Source: Acinetobacter shaoyimingii
GTDB lineage: Bacteria; Pseudomonadota; Gammaproteobacteria; Pseudomonadales; Moraxellaceae
NCBI RefSeq assembly: GCF_011578045.1
Contig: NZ_CP049801.1
Span: 1,798,001 to 1,862,000, forward strand
Reading direction: 5' to 3'
DNA: 64,000 nucleotides
This document shows positions 62,597 to 64,000 of this stretch, piece after piece. The notes beneath the pieces were generated by a model. That model ran no database searches and was not told where the DNA came from. It was given only the letters and a program-made list of their open reading frames with translations. Within the stretch, counting starts at the first letter, position 1; the number at the start of each line of letters is the position of its first letter. The translations under genes were made by a program, and so were the position numbers.

Positions 62597-63049
62597 ATGA
62601 AAAACTTAACACTTCTCGGTTGGTGTCTTCTAAATATTCAACTCATTATTGGATTTACATATTCTTATGATTTTTTGCATCGTCATGTCATCATGTACAA
62701 TGTCTTGCCTTTTATCCTCTTAGTCTTTATTTGTTCAAATCTACTCTTTCATATTCTTAAGTTTATTAAACTCTATAGCTTACGTGCGTTTATAGTCATT
62801 ATATGCTCTGCATCACTGATGGCTATTTTGATCATCATAATCAATGAAAAAGGCATAGCCTTGACCAAAGCCAACATTATCAATTTAGTAGAGCCATTGT
62901 TCATCTTAATGCTTGGTAGCATCTTTCAATTATTATTGTTTATTACGACACCAGTATCGTTAATCATTGAACTCTTTACTCGTTGGAAATTAAAAAAAAA
63001 ATTGCAAAGTAACACACTGTTTAATAAAGATTTATTAAGATTTATATAA
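62597..63049 (+). CDS. Hypothetical membrane protein, 150 residues
   Basis: Four hydrophobic helices (LTLLGWCLLNIQLIIGFTYSY; VLPFILLVFICSNLLFHILKF; AFIVIICSASLMAILIIII; LVEPLFILMLGSIFQLLLFI in parts), then a short basic tail. No family is recognised. It is more AT-rich than most neighbours and lies next to the hicAB pair, so it may be accessory DNA. No clear ribosome binding site precedes the ATG at 62597, so the start is uncertain. Confidence 0.55.
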   Translation: MKNLTLLGWCLLNIQLIIGFTYSYDFLHRHVIMYNVLPFILLVFICSNLLFHILKFIKLYSLRAFIVIICSASLMAILIIIINEKGIALTKANIINLVEPLFILMLGSIFQLLLFITTPVSLIIELFTRWKLKKKLQSNTLFNKDLLRFI

Positions 63050-63070
63050 GTTCACAATCAAGAGAATAAA

Positions 63071-63092
63071 AAACCCGCCATAAGACGGGTTT
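63071..63092. terminator. Terminator between the membrane protein gene and hicB
   Basis: AAACCCG (63071-63077) pairs with CGGGTTT (63086-63092). On the minus strand the stem is followed by six T, which best suits the end of the hicAB transcript. Confidence 0.8.
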
Positions 63093-63106
63093 ATTCTTAA
63101 TACATG

Positions 63107-63511
63107 TTATGCATGCAGCATTCTTTCTGCACTCGCAGCTAAAAATGCCGACCGTGATTTATAACGAGTGTCTTTTTTTACACGATCATCAATTAAATGG
63201 ATTAAACGGCTTGGCAGAGTAACATTTACTTTTTCAGCCTTACCTAAGTAACGACTAACATCAACATCAACGACAGCCCAAACCATACCCTTATAATCTT
63301 CATCATCAAAGAAATTAGAAGCCTCTGAAGGTAAAGGAATCTCTTCGCCTTCTTCTGCTAAAATTTCTAAATGACCTGCGATTGCCTCTTTAGCGTTCTC
63401 AAGCGCCTCCTCCAAAGTATCTCCAGCTGAGAAACACCCTTGAATATCAGGGACAATCACACCGAAAGCTTCCTTATCTGAGCCTCTCTCTACTGCGATT
63501 GGATATAACAT
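63107..63511 (-). CDS. hicB: HicB family antitoxin
   Basis: A 134-residue antitoxin. The partial RNase-H-like HicB domain starts at MLYPIAVERGSDKEAFGVIV (the D-I-Q-G-C-F motif PDIQGCFSAGDTLEEALENAKEAI is quoted in part) and the C-terminal ribbon-helix-helix segment (VNVTLPSRLIHLIDDRVKKDT, SRSAFLAASAERML) would bind DNA. It neutralises HicA and represses the operon. It follows hicA by 48 bases on the same strand, in the usual toxin-first order. Confidence 0.94.
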   Translation of the reverse strand: MLYPIAVERGSDKEAFGVIVPDIQGCFSAGDTLEEALENAKEAIAGHLEILAEEGEEIPLPSEASNFFDDEDYKGMVWAVVDVDVSRYLGKAEKVNVTLPSRLIHLIDDRVKKDTRYKSRSAFLAASAERMLHA

Positions 63512-63559
63512 GATTACTCTCCAAACAGGGTCAATAAAAATATCTGGAATTGCTGCGGG

Positions 63560-63742
63560 TCACTTTAGACCCGCTTGCTTCAAAATGCTATTCACAGTGC
63601 CAGATGGTAAATCCTTTTTAGGATGAGGAATTGTGACCAATCCCTTTTTTGTTGGATGCTTAAAGTGATGATGATCACCCTTACATCTAACCTGATACCA
63701 ACCGTCTGCTTCAATCATTTTGATTAAATCCAGACTTTTCAT
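63560..63742 (-). CDS. hicA: HicA family toxin (mRNA interferase)
   Basis: A 60-residue double-stranded-RNA-binding-like toxin. Motifs: LIKMIEADGWYQVRCKGDHHHFKHP, with the catalytic His in the G-D/S-H-H-H-F block, then KKGLVTIPHPKKDLPSGTVNSILKQAGL (parts). HicA cleaves mRNA when freed from HicB. A 10-bp inverted repeat lies upstream of the start. All key residues are present, so it looks active. Confidence 0.94.
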   Translation of the reverse strand: MKSLDLIKMIEADGWYQVRCKGDHHHFKHPTKKGLVTIPHPKKDLPSGTVNSILKQAGLK

Positions 63743-63781
63743 TTAACCCTCTATATTTACATTATGGAAAATATTATAACC

Positions 63782-63810
63782 CTAGAGTTATATTTAATCA
63801 ATAACTCTAG
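63782..63810. promoter_or_regulatory. Inverted repeat in the hicAB promoter, likely HicB operator
   Basis: CTAGAGTTAT (63782-63791) and ATAACTCTAG (63801-63810) are exact inverted copies spaced by nine bases. They sit 40-70 bases before the hicA start. This suits binding of the HicB ribbon-helix-helix domain for autorepression. Confidence 0.7.
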
Positions 63811-63948
63811 AGGTATGTTTAAAAATATCACCTGTAGAATTAAAAAACACCTGAAATAAATAAGACTATGAGATAGCCTATAAAGTTAAAATACCTCGAC
63901 TGGAGAAAATCAATTTTAGATAAATATAAAGCACATATTTAATATGTA

Positions 63949-63976
63949 AAAAATCCCTCAACTGAGGGCTTTTTTA
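63949..63976 (+). terminator. Terminator-like hairpin near the right edge
   Basis: CCCTCA/TGAGGG around a minimal loop, flanked by A and T runs (AAAAAAT before, CTTTTTT after). It probably serves a gene outside the window on either strand. Confidence 0.65.
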
Positions 63977-64000
63977 CATCACAAATTTATTATTTCGTAT

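Overview
The window looks like a piece of Acinetobacter chromosome. It is AT-rich (roughly 37-38% GC by eye), and gene content and order fit that genus: betA-betB-betI next to a BCCT transporter, cioAB-type cytochrome bd with a tiny DUF2474 gene, a TorF-family porin, and tyrB and adhC. Species cannot be fixed from the sequence alone. I see no rRNA, tRNA, insertion sequence, prophage or CRISPR array. Mobile-flavoured content is limited to a type VI effector module at the left edge and a hicAB toxin-antitoxin pair at the right edge.

Layout. 1-5750 (minus): type VI secretion module vgrG, DUF2169 adaptor, and a PAAR-like/Rhs effector running off the left edge, so its toxin tip is not visible. 5957-10339 (plus): a SulP anion transporter broken by an in-frame TAA, then sstT, a DUF1275 protein and a DUF2058 protein. 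10496-18090: choline to glycine betaine osmoprotection (TorF porin, betA, betB, betI; divergent betT; marC). 18357-21916 (minus): thioesterase-like, alpha/beta hydrolase, DUF2306 membrane protein and HxlR regulator. 22160-26870: an iron-linked redox cluster (flavodoxin-type reductase, PepSY membrane protein, ApbE-DUF2271 fusion, divergent DUF4198) around a good Fur box. 27148-31072: ABC exporter, MaoC hydratase, AraC regulator and a lone gcvH. 31133-36302 (minus): pilU, a DAHP synthase preceded by an attenuator, and a GGDEF/EAL protein. 36877-42778: ybfF-like hydrolase, tyrB, adhC, a phospholipase D lipoprotein and an unknown gene. 42775-49737: MocR regulator and divergent EamA exporter, UDG-like protein, SGNH hydrolase, a Fur-boxed exported enterochelin-esterase-like protein with an unknown exported companion. 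49868-53803 (minus): SDR, histidine phosphatase, APH-like kinase and acyl-CoA dehydrogenase with a divergent LysR gene. 54924-58298: DUF805 protein, then cytochrome bd oxidase with DUF2474. 58515-63742: DUF2946 protein, MarR-MFS pair, nitroreductase, two unknown genes and hicAB.

Most interesting item: the leader of the DAHP synthase gene (about 33690-34026, minus strand). It has a sigma70-like promoter, a 19-residue leader peptide carrying Tyr-Tyr-Tyr-Phe-Trp-Gln-Phe, four mutually exclusive pairing segments and a perfect 11-bp terminator with a T run. Past the terminator lies a second aromatic-rich short ORF with a strong ribosome binding site, and then a small hairpin beside the aroG ribosome binding site. 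Together these read as a two-stage, ribosome-mediated control of entry into aromatic amino acid synthesis that senses Tyr, Phe and Trp.

Other items worth following are the Fur-boxed ApbE-DUF2271/PepSY/flavodoxin-reductase operon, the kinase/acyl-CoA dehydrogenase/SDR cluster that resembles 4-hydroxyacyl-CoA catabolism, and the nonsense codon in sulP.
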